Positions 1-17,095 of a stretch of 64,000 nucleotides of DNA are shown one piece after another. The DNA lies in assembly GCF_964355755.1 (NCBI RefSeq), contig NC_092680.1, positions 7,975,001 to 8,039,000 of the forward strand, given 5' to 3'. Source of the DNA: Antedon mediterranea. Lineage: Eukaryota; Echinodermata; Crinoidea; Comatulida; Antedonidae. The notes beneath the pieces are model-generated. The model had not been told where the DNA came from. It saw only the letters and a list, made by a program, of their open reading frames with translations, and ran no database searches. Both the position numbers and the translations under genes were made by a program. The stretch's first letter is position 1, and each line of letters opens with the position of its first letter.

Positions 1-1
1 A

Positions 2-6255
<6,254 letters not shown>

Positions 6256-6373
6256 AATAAATTTTGATTTGTGATTTTATGAATTTCTTTTACAATTGTT
6301 GTAGTAAATGTAAATAATAATGACGATTTTATAGATTTTTCATTGTGCCAACTGTGTATAATTGTTCATGCTA

Positions 6374-6379
6374 AATAAA
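6374..6379 (+). promoter_or_regulatory. polyadenylation signal of the EGF gene
   Basis: AATAAA lies about 120 bases after the stop codon at 6253-6255, in AT-rich 3' UTR. No other AATAAA lies between the stop and the repeats that follow. Confidence 0.5.
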
Positions 6380-6465
6380 AATGTATTTGCGAGGTCTACG
6401 AGTGTTATAAGAGGTTTACTCCGAGTAAAATGACATGGCAGCAATTATACGTATTATACGTATTA

Positions 6466-6590
6466 AACTCAGTCCACACTGACAAAAAAAGTGTAGTGAT
6501 ATTCCCAAATATGGTAGTGATATGTCATCCATATATGGGCACATTACATTGTTTTTCACATGAAGTTTGATAGTGTAGACAGAGTTTTAA
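6466..6590. mobile_element. MITE-like element, family A (copy 1)
   Basis: The right end reads GTTTGATAGTGTAGACAGAG and the left end is a decayed inverse (AGTCCACACTGACAAA). The middle carries CCAAATATGGTAGTGATATG. Related copies lie at 13363-13497, 22226-22389 and 45781-45869. It sits just after the 3' end of the EGF gene. Confidence 0.6.
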
Positions 6591-6803
6591 GGAGCGTCCG
6601 ATTTTAGACGACCTATAAGGTTATTTAATTGTGCGCAAGCAGTTGTGATGTTCGATGACATCAATCAATCTTGGGGTCTTCGTTTATTGTCAACGGTGAC
6701 CTACAACAGGAACTTAAGAATCATGAAGAATCCAATCCTTTCATTCATGTGCATTTATCAGTGAAGGAATTACAGTATAATAGTTATTAAAGTCTTCTGT
6801 ATA

Positions 6804-9475
6804 TTTGACAGATGTATTGCCTATCACTGACTTAGTAGGCCTACTGTAATTTCTGAGTAGTCATGTTGCCATAGTAAGGTCATACCCACTGACTATTCCT
6901 AGGTTCGAATCTAATCTTCAGTTTATTTGACAGATGTATTGCCTATCACTGACTTAGTAGGCCTACTGTAATTTCTGAGTAGTCATGTTGCCATAGTAAG
7001 GTCATACCCACTGACTATTCATAGGTTCGAATCTAATCTTCTGTTTTATTTGACAGATGTTGCCTATCATTGACTTAGTAGGCCTACTGTAATTTCTGAG
7101 TAGTCATGTTGCCATAGTAAGGTCATACCCACTGACTATTCCTAGGCTCGAATCTAATCTTCAGTTTATTTGACAGATGTATTGCCTATCACTGACTTAG
7201 TAGGCCTACTGTAATTTCTGAGTAGTCATGTTGCCATAGTAAGGTCATACCCACTGACTATTCATAGGTTCGAATCTAATCTTCAGTTTATTTGACAGAT
7301 GTATTGCCTATCACTGACTTAGTAGGCCTACTGTAATTTCTGAGTAGTCATGTTGCCATAGTAAGGTCATACCCACTGACTATTCCTAGGTTCGAATCTA
7401 ATCTTCAGTTTATTTGACAGATGTATTGCCTATCACTGACTTAGTAGGCCTACTGTAATTTCTGAGTAGTCATGTTGCCATAGTAAGGTCATACCCACTG
7501 ACTATTCATAGGTTCGAATCTAATCTTCTGTTTTATTTGACAGATGTTGCCTATCATTGACTTAGTAGGCCTACTGTAATTTCTGAGTAGTCATGTTGCC
7601 ATAGTAAGGTCATACCCACTGACTATTCCTAGGCTCGAATCTAATCTTCAGTTTATTTGACAGATGTATTGCCTATCACTGACTTAGTAGGCCTACTGTA
7701 ATTTCTGAGTAGTCATGTTGCCATAGTAAGGTCATACCCACTGACTATTCCTAGGCTCGAATCTAATCTTCAGTTTATTTGACAGATGTATTGCCTATCA
7801 CTGACTTAGTAGGCCTACTGTAATTTCTGAGTAGTCATGTTGCCATAGTAAGGTCATACCCACTGACTATTCCTAGGCTCGAATCTAATCTTCAGTTTAT
7901 TTGACAGATGTATTGCCTATCACTGACTTAGTAGGCCTACTGTAATTTCTGAGTAGTCATGTTGCCATAGTAAGGTCATACCCACTGACTATTCATAGGT
8001 TCGAATCTAATCTTCTGTTTTATTTGACAGATGTTGCCTATCATTGACTTAGTAGGCCTACTGTAATTTCTGAGTAGTCATGTTGCCATAGTAAGGTCAT
8101 ACCCACTGACTATTCCTAGGCTCGAATCTAATCTTCTGTTTATTTGACAGATGTATTGCCTATCACTGACTTAGTAGGCCTACTGTAATTTCTGAGTAGT
8201 CATGTTGCCATAGTAAGGTCATACCCACTGACTATTCCTAGGCTCGAATCTAATCTTCAGTTTATTTGACAGATGTATTGCCTATCACTGACTTAGTAGG
8301 CCTACTGTAATTTCTGAGTAGTCATGTTGCCATAGTAAGGTAATACCCACTGACTATTCCTAGGTTCGAATCTAATCTTCTGTTTTATTTGACAGATGTA
8401 TTGCCTATCATTGACTTAGTAGGCCTACTGTAATTTCTGAGTAGTCATGTTGCCATAGTAAGGTCATACCCACTGACTATTCCTAGGCTCGAATCTAATC
8501 TTCAGTTTATTTGACAGATGTATTGCCTATCACTGACTTAGTAGGCCTACTGTAATTTCTGAGTAGTCATGTTGCCATAGTAAGGTCATACCCATTGACT
8601 ATTCCTAGGCTCGAATCTAATCTTCAGTTTATTTGACAGATGTATTGCCTATCACTGACTTAGTAGGCCTACTGTAATTTCTGAGTAGTCATGTTGCCAT
8701 AGTAAGGTCATACCCACTGACTATTCCTAGGCTCGAATCTAATCTTCTGTATATTTGACAGATGTATTGCCTATCACTGACTTAGTAGGCCTACTGTAAT
8801 TTCTGAGTAGTCATGTTGCCATAGTAAGGTCATACCCACTGACTATTCCTAGGCTCGAATCTAATCTTCAGTTTATTTGACAGATGTATTGCCTATCACT
8901 GACTTAGTAGGCCTACTGTAATTTCTGAGTAGTCATGTTGCCATAGTATGGTCATACCCACTGACTATTCCTAGGCACGAATCTAATCTTCTGTTTTATT
9001 TGACAGATGTATTGCCTATCATTGACTTAGTAGGCCTACTGTAATTTCTGAGTAGTCATGTTGCCATAGTAAGGTCATACCCACTGACTATTCCTAGGCT
9101 CGAATCTAATCTTCTGTATATTTGACAGATGTATTGCCTATCACTGACTTAGTAGGCCTACTGTAATTTCTGAGTAGTCATGTTGCCATAGTAAGGTCAT
9201 ACCCACTGACTATTCCTAGGCTCGAATCTAATCTTCAGTTTATTTGACAGATGTATTGCCTATCACTGACTTAGTAGGCCTACTGTAATTTCTGAGTAGT
9301 CATGTTGCCATAGTAAGGTCATACCCACTGACTATTCATAGGTTCGAATCTAATCTTCTGTTTTATTTGACAGATGTTGCCTATCATTGACTTAGTAGGC
9401 CTACTGTAATTTCTGAGTAGTCATGTTGCCATAGTAAGGTCATACCCATTGACTATTCCTAGGCTCAAATCTAAT
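6804..9475. repeat. 22-copy satellite, about 122 bp per unit
   Basis: I counted 22 occurrences of GACTTAGTAGGCCTACTG, from about 6830 to 9388, at spacings of 120-124 bp. Each unit starts near TTTGACAGATGTATTGCC and ends with GGTTCGAATCTAATCTTC or a one-base variant. A variant with CTGTTTTATT and often ATGTTGCCTATCATTG recurs at 7041, 7528 and 8015, exactly 487 bp apart, which shows a four-unit higher-order repeat. The array lies between the EGF gene and the cystatin gene. Every unit carries TGCCATAGTAAGG and GGTTCGAATC (often GGCTCGAATC), which resemble pol III A and B boxes. Confidence 0.95.
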
Positions 9476-10435
9476 CCTATAAAGTTTGGTGCTCTCTATG
9501 GACTCAGCCTAATTATTAAGGTAATTTTACCGAGTACCCGGTATATCTTATCAATAAACAAAACGATCGTAATTACTATACTTTCAATTCAATTAATTTA
9601 GATAAATGTCAAATTGAAGTAACTTCATTAATAATAAATCGTTATATTAATTTAGCACACTGAATATTAAGGATTGGAAATAAACGCTGATTCCGTCAAT
9701 TGTTTCGAATTTAGTCACGTGTCAGCTGTGTCAACTATCAAATAGAAATGTTCTGACGAGTATTAATTTTAGCAATTGTTTAATAAGTATTGTCTATTTA
9801 CAGACATGAAATTGTGGAAATGGGTTCAAACGTTATATTTATAGCAATTAATTACCATAGCGCCTCTTTATAATTGTTTCCACATGAAAACTACCCCTTT
9901 CATACGTTTCAGTGACTACCGGAAAATATTTTAAACATGACATAGTTTCTTTATTATTCATTTGAGGACACTGTACTTTATTACATTTACATCAAAAGCT
10001 GATCGTGAATGCTTTTACTTGCCATATAGACAAGTCATATTTTGTAACAATTAAACGCCATAGGTTTAAAATAAATGTCTGACTTTAGCATTAAAAAGAT
10101 GTTGGGCTTATTGAAACATCAACATTGTTCATAATATATATATATATATACATTTTATGAATAAACTGAATGTGGTGTGTTACTTAGGGATTAATGATAA
10201 GATTGACGTGACTGTACTAAACTTTAATCATAATAATATTGTATTTGTCAATTATTCAACTTGCCTTGTACTATATTCAGTTACTAATTTCTTTGTTTTG
10301 GTGATCTGAATTAAAATCCTACATATACTGTATTTGTTCAAGAATCAGCCAAACTATTTAGGCCTATAATAAATAAATGCTATAATATCATAATACAATA
10401 CGGTACAAACTATATTTGATAGTTGGTAATAAAAG
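9476..10435. other. intergenic DNA, nothing recognised
   Basis: This is AT-rich DNA between the satellite and the end of the cystatin gene. I see a short (TA)n run near 10136-10150 and no coding exon, RNA gene or clear element. Confidence 0.6.
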
Positions 10436-11674
10436 CTATTCATGTATGCTATCCTTATCCTCCCATGCCCACTCTCGCAGCAAACCCCTCAGGTGGATCT
10501 CACAAATTCTATTCGAGAACAGTACAACATAAATGTACTGCGCTTCTCCAATATCAACCTAGGGAATTAAACAATACATTAACCAATGCGTGATTGATGG
10601 ATTTTAATGAAAAAAATTCATCATAAAGTCTATTTTGTCATTCATTGTATACGTGTAATTTGAAGGAAAACCAATATTATTTGAAAGAAATAATAACTGG
10701 TTCTGTTTCAAAAGCTTTTCAGTTAAGATAAATATTACGAAAACGTACAATGTTGTGAATAGTGAGTACTACATAGTATTAGTTATTATTAGACATACCT
10801 TAACACAATAGTTCGTTGTTCCTGGTTGAGTACGAGTGATTTGGTCCCAAAATTTAGTTGCATTGAAAGTCGAATATTTCGTGTTTGCTAATTTTTCAAA
10901 TTCATCCTTTACCTAAAATGTTTATAAAAGAATACAGAATACTAAATCATTTATTCTACAAATTACTTAAGGATTATTTTGATAGATTTTCCTAAGCTAG
11001 AGCTAGTATCTTACCTGGCTCGCTTCTCTTAGGTTTTAGGGATACCAACAATAAATAAAGTAAGTAAAACCGTCAGAAAGAAGGGCCAACCTTTCGTAAA
11101 ATACAATTCCTTCGCTAAGGCTACTATAATTGTATTAAATAACAACTGGTTGAAAAAATACTTTTAACTAATATAAGTTCAGATCAAAGATAATCAACAA
11201 CAAATAACATGTATCTCACTGGAGATATAAATAAAAAAATACAGAAAGGTAAATAAAAAACGCCATTATTTATTAATCAGGGCTAGCTAATGATGTATTA
11301 ATAGTAAGTTCAGATCAAAGATGATCATCAATAAATAACACATGTAGGCCTATGTCACTGGAGATATAAATAAAATAAGGAAAGGTAAATAAAAAACGCC
11401 ACTATTTATTAATCAGGGCTACAGTAGCTAATGATTTATTAATATTAAGTTCAGATCAAAGATGTTCATCACCTGTAAAGTATCTATATCTGAATTACAA
11501 ATTAACGAACAATCCTTATTTACGGATATTCTACGTACGCGATACCGGCAAATATTGTAGAAAAGTTTGCCAATAAAAACATTTTCCTACCTGGTTGACC
11601 ATTCGTTGTACAGATTCAGTAGCAGATTGGCTTGGCTGGCTCCAGCCTCCCGGAATTGTCCGTTTAATGGGCAT
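10436..11674 (-). CDS. cystatin, stefin (cystatin A/B) type
   Basis: Three coding exons on the minus strand: 11591-11674 (ATG at 11672-11674; the exon itself runs back to an acceptor at 11686), 10799-10912 and 10436-10558 (TAG at 10436-10438). All junctions are phase 0 with GT-AG ends. The protein is about 106 residues, close to the 98 of vertebrate stefins, with no signal peptide, so it should be cytosolic. The N-terminal PGGWSQPSQSATES matches the stefin IPGG start. Then come VQRMVNQVKDEFEKL (helix), a first hairpin ending TTNYCVKV, and GEAQYIYVVLF. Stefins inhibit papain-type cysteine proteases. Here the usual QVVAG loop is not kept; the stretch reads QITRTQPGTTNY. The C-terminus (GLLREWAWEDKDSIHE) differs from the usual SLP-containing loop. 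Inhibitory activity is therefore uncertain. A non-coding exon upstream of 11686 is implied but was not found. Confidence 0.8.
11175..11470. repeat. tandem duplication in cystatin intron
   Basis: A block beginning AAGTTCAGATCAAAGAT starts at about 11175, 11306 and 11446, giving two full diverged copies of 131-140 bp and the start of a third. Shared internal text includes CACTGGAGATATAAATAAA and AAAAAACGCCA. It sits in the intron between cystatin exons 1 and 2. Confidence 0.85.
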
Positions 11675-11686
11675 TATACCACCGGA

Positions 11687-12588
11687 CTAAAACAGTAAAT
11701 AATGTAAACTTAGTGGATTAACACAGAACTTAGTTCCTGCTATTATTGCTATCGAGTGGGATTATAATAAATGTTTTTGAAATTTAAAAGCAAACACGAT
11801 ACAGGGAAGTGATTGCTTGTGTAAACAGAAGGTATAAAAGCCTTTATGAAAGTCAAACAAAAGTGTCCGAGTCAAAGTGAATGAGATATTATTTGAATAT
11901 TATTAAGCTCCCGTGAATTATGCAATATACTGATATTGAGAAAATAATTACATAATATAAGACCTAATCATAACATCTGAGATGCAATTTATATTATTTT
12001 TATTCAAAAGTTCCGTGTGCTTGAATTTGACATTAAGTTATACAAAATGATGTAAGAACATACAGTGAGACTATACTATTACTCATCGTACACTTATATG
12101 TATATACTTTAGTATATCGGGGTGAAGGGGGCGGATATATGCATAAAATAAAATACATTAATGGGTTCCAGTTTTAATATGGTTTTCCTCTGAATAGGGG
12201 TGTCCCAAAGGTACTACTGTATATAAAAACAACATAGGACGGAAAGGTGGAGGCCTATGACGAAGCTTTCTCTCTTTCTCTTTTAAATCCTCTACTGGAG
12301 TAGGCCTATAGGCTACGTGTATATTACTTCAGCAAAATAAATATTTTCCAAATGTCATAGAAAATAATACTAAAAAATCAATTGAGAAAAAAAATTGATT
12401 CTGAGAAGTCACTTATGTTTTCAGTTTCACTATTTGTTCAAAAAGGTTATCATCATACTACGCAGTCTTTAAAAACGTTGTGCCAAAATTCTTTCATGAA
12501 ATCATGATTCCTGCTATGGCTCTCATTTAGAATCGTTCACAATTAGAATCGTTCACAGTTAAGGCATTAAGCCTTGTTTTCACCTGCT
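11687..12588. other. intergenic DNA, nothing recognised
   Basis: AT-rich DNA upstream of the cystatin gene. Promoter and first non-coding exon of that gene should lie here, but no sequence stands out. Confidence 0.5.
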
Positions 12589-12773
12589 CTAAGGGTATTT
12601 CACACCTGTTCCGGCACGGTTCCGGTCCGGCGGATCGAACATGAATGTTTCGCTTTCACAACACTCCACGCGGCTATGCGCCAATCGATGTGCGCAGCCG
12701 CATGAACACGAAACATTGACGTTCCATTGGATTTTCTGGCGCCGTACCGGAACAGGTGTGAAAGACCATTTAG
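12589..12773. mobile_element. GC-rich inverted-repeat (foldback) element
   Basis: The left arm TTTCACACCTGTTCCGG (from 12598) is matched by the inverse CCGGAACAGGTGTGAAA (to 12763), and the similarity extends outward to CTAAGGGT and ACCATTTAG. Inside lie further nested inverse pairs: AATGTTTCG with CGAAACATT, and GCGGCTATGCGC with GCGCAGCCGC. So almost the whole 185 bp can fold on itself. It is clearly richer in G and C than its surroundings. An open frame of 63 codons across it is a by-product of this composition. Confidence 0.75.
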
Positions 12774-13362
12774 CCTTCAATTTTTTACCCTGTTTTAGGG
12801 CCTAGACGCAGCATAATAGAAAAAAAGAATATTAAATATTTCCAAGAAGCATATATTACCAAAAATTGACATATTATATATTTGTAATAACGGTTTAGTA
12901 AGATCAACAATAATGTCTCCGATGAAAATTATTAATTTTGATTACTATTTAGCCAATATATTTGGTTTTTCTACTATTCACTTGCGATGATTATATTCAG
13001 CTATACTATTCAAGATCAACATAATACGCTTATCTTTAGAAAAAGCATTATCCAAATACCTTCAATTTATTTCTGTGTTGTCAAACAGTAGTCCGTTAGC
13101 CTAAAATGTAAATAGGCATATTGTGCGCGCCGCAGTTAAAATTTCAAGATAAGTTCAAAAGACGTTTAAAAAGAAAAGAAACGGGGATATCATACAGTAC
13201 AGGAGTAATTTATTTTATTGAAGTAAAAAGTTCAAACTTGTTTCGTGACGAACAGAAAACGCCGCATTTCAATGATTCAATTAACAAAACGGTGCCGTCT
13301 TCCGTTTTGCCAAATAAGGACAGTATTTGGATAGTAGTTCTAAGAATTGTAGTTCGAAATCT

Positions 13363-13497
13363 TTAAGCACTGAGCTGTCTACACAATCAAACAAGTCTGA
13401 CAAAAAAGTGTGATGTGCCCAAATATAGAAGCGATTGGCACATGACGTCATGTTTTTGTCACATCAAGATTAATAGTGATTAATTCTTGTAGATAGG
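13363..13497. mobile_element. MITE-like element, family A (copy 2)
   Basis: The left end GAGCTGTCTACACAATCAAA and the internal AAAGTGTGATGTGCCCAAAT match the family seen at 22226-22389. The right end is decayed (AATAGTGATTAATTCTTGTAG). Confidence 0.5.
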
Positions 13498-13850
13498 TAG
13501 TTTTCGTAAGTGGGGAGTTGACCGGATACATATTTAATGTAATAATTGTTCGATTTAACAGATCGAAATATTTTGGTTCTTTTCTTGAATTAGTAATAAA
13601 TGGTGTGTTAATAAGTGGTATGCTATGGTATAGTAAATATTAGATTAGTATTTTCGATAGGCGGTGTGACAGAAATGCATTTTCACACACTCCGTAAATA
13701 AACCACTTAAATAATATCAATGATAATTATTATCTGTACTTCTTTTTTATATCAAATTACTGAATTATATTATAAACAAATGTAACGTCACCAATACAGT
13801 ACAATAAAATAGTGGTTCTTTACTATTATAGACAAATTGAAAGTTATATA

Positions 13851-14197
13851 TTAAAGATGTATTGTCCCCCAAAAACTTGAAAAATGAAGATTAATTAAAT
13901 CAGACTTTGAATAGGTTATTTTGTAGTTTTAATAAAGTTAATCACTTCTGAAGAAAAAAAACCAAAAATAATGTTTTCATTTATAAAATAACATAATAAA
14001 TGGTTAAATTAAACCAAAAATCCATTGGCTGGCAGCCAATTTGAAAATTTTTTGCTTTAAATTCCAGTTTTTTTAGGTATATACATTTTTTTTGGATCCA
14101 ATTTTTTGTCGAAGTAAATAACTATTATGTGACATTAAAGTGGCATATTAAAAAAAAAAGTTTTTAATTATTTTTCAGGGGGACAATACATCTTTAA
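13851..14197. mobile_element. MITE-like element, family B (copy 2, best ends)
   Basis: The left end TTAAAGATGTATTGTCCCCC and the right end GGGGGACAATACATCTTTAA are exact inverses over 20 bp. The outermost TTAA could be a TTAA target-site duplication, as left by piggyBac-type elements. That last point is inference. Confidence 0.8.
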
Positions 14198-14490
14198 TAT
14201 ACAAAGATGTTATAATTACAGCATGGAGCCATCTCCATGATTACATCTTAAGGATGCAAAGTGTTCTATATATAACAAATCAACATAAATAGCCTATAAT
14301 GTATAATAATTATGTATTTTTTAAATAGTTTATTATATTAACCGAGCACCATTCACTGGTTTATAATAACATTGCTGTACAACAAAAAGAGAGAAAAGCT
14401 TATTTTTATGAAGTTAAAAATACTATGGAAAGTGACAGTTCTGGAGTACTGTGTTTAATGTGAATGGTTTTAAATTTATAAAGTAGAGTG

Positions 14491-14786
14491 TTAAAAATGT
14501 ATTGTCTCCCAAAAACATGAAAAATGAAGATATATTTAATCAGAATTTGAATAAGGTTATTTTGTGGTTTTAATACATTTAATCACTTCCATAGGAAAAA
14601 AAAAATTTTCACCTATAAAAAAACCCATTTGCTGGCAGCAAATTTGACTATTTTTAGCTTTACATTATATTTTTCATGTAAATAAATTTTTCATTCATCC
14701 AGTTTTTGTTCAAAGTGGATAACTATTAAGTGACATCAAAATGGCATATTCAACAAAAAATTGTTAGAGGGACAATACATCTTTAA
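14491..14786. mobile_element. MITE-like element, family B (copy 3)
   Basis: The left end TTAAAAATGTATTGTCTCCC and the right end GGGACAATACATCTTTAA flank an interior similar to copy 2 (CATTTGCTGGCAGCA, GTGACATCAAAATGGCATAT). It lies in the same orientation as copy 2, some 300 bp away. Confidence 0.75.
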
Positions 14787-15434
14787 TTGTTTTGATTTGC
14801 CACATTCCAGAATGGTGGTGTTCTTTAAATCACACGTGTGCGTCTGCTATGCAAGAAATACCATGTAGAAAAACTCTGTTGTAAATGCTATTCTTGCTCA
14901 ATGTTTTAGTCAATACACTGTTTTCTGGAAATTGAAGAATTGTGTGTCACTATATTCAATACTTAAAGAAATCATATACTCTCTGCCATGGACAATCTTC
15001 TTACAATTTCAACTATGAATGTTTCTTTATTTGTTATCCAAATACCAGTTTCAAAACTATTGTTACAGCATTTATAAAAATTAAAGGAACTGTGAAGATA
15101 AACAAAGAAAATTCTATTAATTTGTTTATTAGTTTATTCTATTTCTTTCGTTTTAGCACTGAGCATTCAGGGACAAACCGTGATATCTACACTACTTCCA
15201 TAATCTCATTAAGATACACCAGCTAGGATTTTTTAAACAGGGGAACGATAACAATAATATTAATAGTCTGTCAACATAGATATCAAAAAGTACTTTTTGT
15301 ATATTATTAAATGTATTTTAATATCTATTTAATATATTTAATATATTTAATATATTTAATATATCAATTTTCCAAAATGTCTTCACATTTTTGATGAATA
15401 AATATCTATGTCTATAATTTCAAAAGTGTGTATT
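14787..15434. other. AT-rich DNA, nothing recognised
   Basis: Downstream of IER3IP1 exon 2 on the minus strand. I searched here and back to 11700 for the short last exon of IER3IP1 and did not find it. A (TTTAATATA)n-like run lies near 15320-15362. Confidence 0.4.
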
Positions 15435-16269
15435 GTGCGGCTCTAGGGCTACACACAGGTTGCGGCTCTAGGGCTACACACAGGTTGCGGCTCTAGGGCT
15501 ACACACAGGTTGCGGCTCAAAGGGCTACACACAGGTTGCGGCTCTAGGGCTACACACAGGTTGCGGCTCAAAGGGCTACACACAGGTTGCGGCTTTAGGG
15601 CTACACACAGGTTGTGGCTCTAGGGCTACACACAGGTTGCGGCTCAAAGGGCTACACACAGGTTGCGGCTCTAGGGCTACACACAGGTTGCGGCTCTAGG
15701 GCTACACACAGGTTGCGGCTCAAAGGGCTACACACAGGTTGCGGCTCAAAGGGCTACACACAGGTTGCGGCTCAAAGGGCTACACACAGGTTGCGGCTCA
15801 AAGGGCTACACACAGGTTGCGGCTCTAGGGCTGCACACAGGTTGCGGCTCAAAGGGCTACACACAGGTTGCGGCTCTAGGCTACACACAGGTTGTGGCTC
15901 TAGGGCTACACACAGGTTGCGGCTCTAGGGCTACAAATAAGTTGCGGCTATAGGGCTACACACAGGTTGCGGTTCAAAGGGCTACACACAGGTTGCGGCT
16001 CTAGGGCTACACACAGGTTGCGGCTCTAGGGCTACACACAGGTTGCGGCTCTAGGGCTACAAATAGGTTGCGGCTATAGGGCTACACACAGGTTGCGGCT
16101 CAAAGGGCTACACACAGGTTGCGGCTCTAGGGCTACACACAGGTTGCGGCTCTAGGGTTACACACAGGTTGCGGCTCTACGGCTACAAATAGGTTGCGGC
16201 TCTAGGGCTACACACAGGTTGCGGCTCTAGGGCTACACACAGGTTCAGGCTTTAGGACTAAACACAGGT
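15435..16269. repeat. minisatellite, about 27 bp per unit, about 31 copies
   Basis: The unit is GGGCTACACACAGGTTGCGG followed by CTCTA or CTCAAA, so units are 26 or 27 bp long. Occasional variants are ACAAATAGGTTG and GGTTGTGG. The array lies beside IER3IP1 exon 2, in the intron leading to the missing last exon. Open frames through it (about 15614-15953) are only translations of the repeat. Confidence 0.95.
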
Positions 16270-16328
16270 GCCGCCCCTTGTACAATAAGGTCCCACTTCA
16301 GGATAAAACTATTTTGAATTAATCTTAC

Positions 16329-16932
16329 CTCGCATAACTGTTCGTATTGATTTTATAAGATTTATAAGTTGTGTTTTCATTCCTGGCTCCTCGCCAAAAC
16401 CACCAGTACTTTGGTCACTTCCCCATCCAACTAAAACAGGAAATAGGTATTTCAGGATTATTTGTTGATGTATTGCCTCAGCACAACATTAATTTTGACC
16501 TGGCCTTTCAGCAGGTCCATGTGGTAAAATAAAGTTGAATTAAAATCTTTTTTTATTTTTTTAAATAAAAACACAATTGTGTTACTAAATACTCAATCAA
16601 ATCTGAAATCAATTATTTTTTCACATGATAGGATCGGTGTAGAAAAAGGTTAGACCTATCCTAGCTAGGCTGATCTTATTAGAAGAAGGTTTAGCAAGGT
16701 CCGTTCCTTACCAAGCATATTAAGAAAAGAACAGGAATTGATCATCTGGGCCTAGGTAGTTCTAAAATAACATTACTAAACTACAGTTACTGATTCAAAA
16801 CTTGCTATCAACTAAAACAACAACAACAACAATAAACTAACCTTTACTTAAAAAGCGCTCTTCATGCAAAACAGCAATTGCATTGATTATTAAAAGCCCA
16901 GCTTCTAAAAGGGAATAAAAACCAAACGCCAT
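16329..16932 (-). CDS. IER3IP1: IER3IP1, exons 1 and 2 (last exon not located)
   Basis: Exon 1 is 16842-16932, with the ATG at 16930-16932; exon 2 is 16329-16430. The junction is phase 1 and both ends are GT-AG. The protein starts MAFGFYSLLEAGLLIINAIA, followed by VLHEERFLSK, and continues GWGSDQSTGGFGEEPGMK and LINLIKSIRTVMR. This matches immediate early response 3-interacting protein 1 of vertebrates and the fungal Yos1 family almost residue for residue. It is a small endoplasmic reticulum membrane protein of about 80 residues, involved in ER-Golgi traffic. The first segment is the N-terminal membrane helix. The family ends in a second hydrophobic helix of about 18 residues, which should be encoded by one more exon below 15435. 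I could not identify it. Confidence 0.9.
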
Positions 16933-17095
16933 GTTGACAAATCATCAGTACTGCTGCCCCCAACGACAACGTACACAGTACACATTATTCACTTTTAGAG
17001 AGTGCATTTAGATACACAACATATGTGACTAGTTTGTACAAAATTAATTTGTCAGCTTTAATTTCACATAAACCACCATGGCATTTAATTTTAAT

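Noticed and set aside
6804-9475. Regularly spaced repeats that could suggest a CRISPR array
   Set aside because: The whole 122-bp unit repeats with no variable spacers, and the genome is eukaryotic. It is a satellite.
12589-12780. Minus-strand open frame of 63 codons
   Set aside because: It coincides exactly with a GC-rich palindromic element and has no similarity to a protein.
15240-15300. Hydrophobic minus-strand stretch (LLILLLSFP) as the last exon of IER3IP1
   Set aside because: It does not match the conserved VPLIIVNSIAIV-like ending and lacks a fitting acceptor and phase.
15614-15953. Overlapping open frames of 62-104 codons with GLHTGCGS-like repeats
   Set aside because: They are translations of the 27-bp minisatellite, exist in two frames at once and have no splice or start context.
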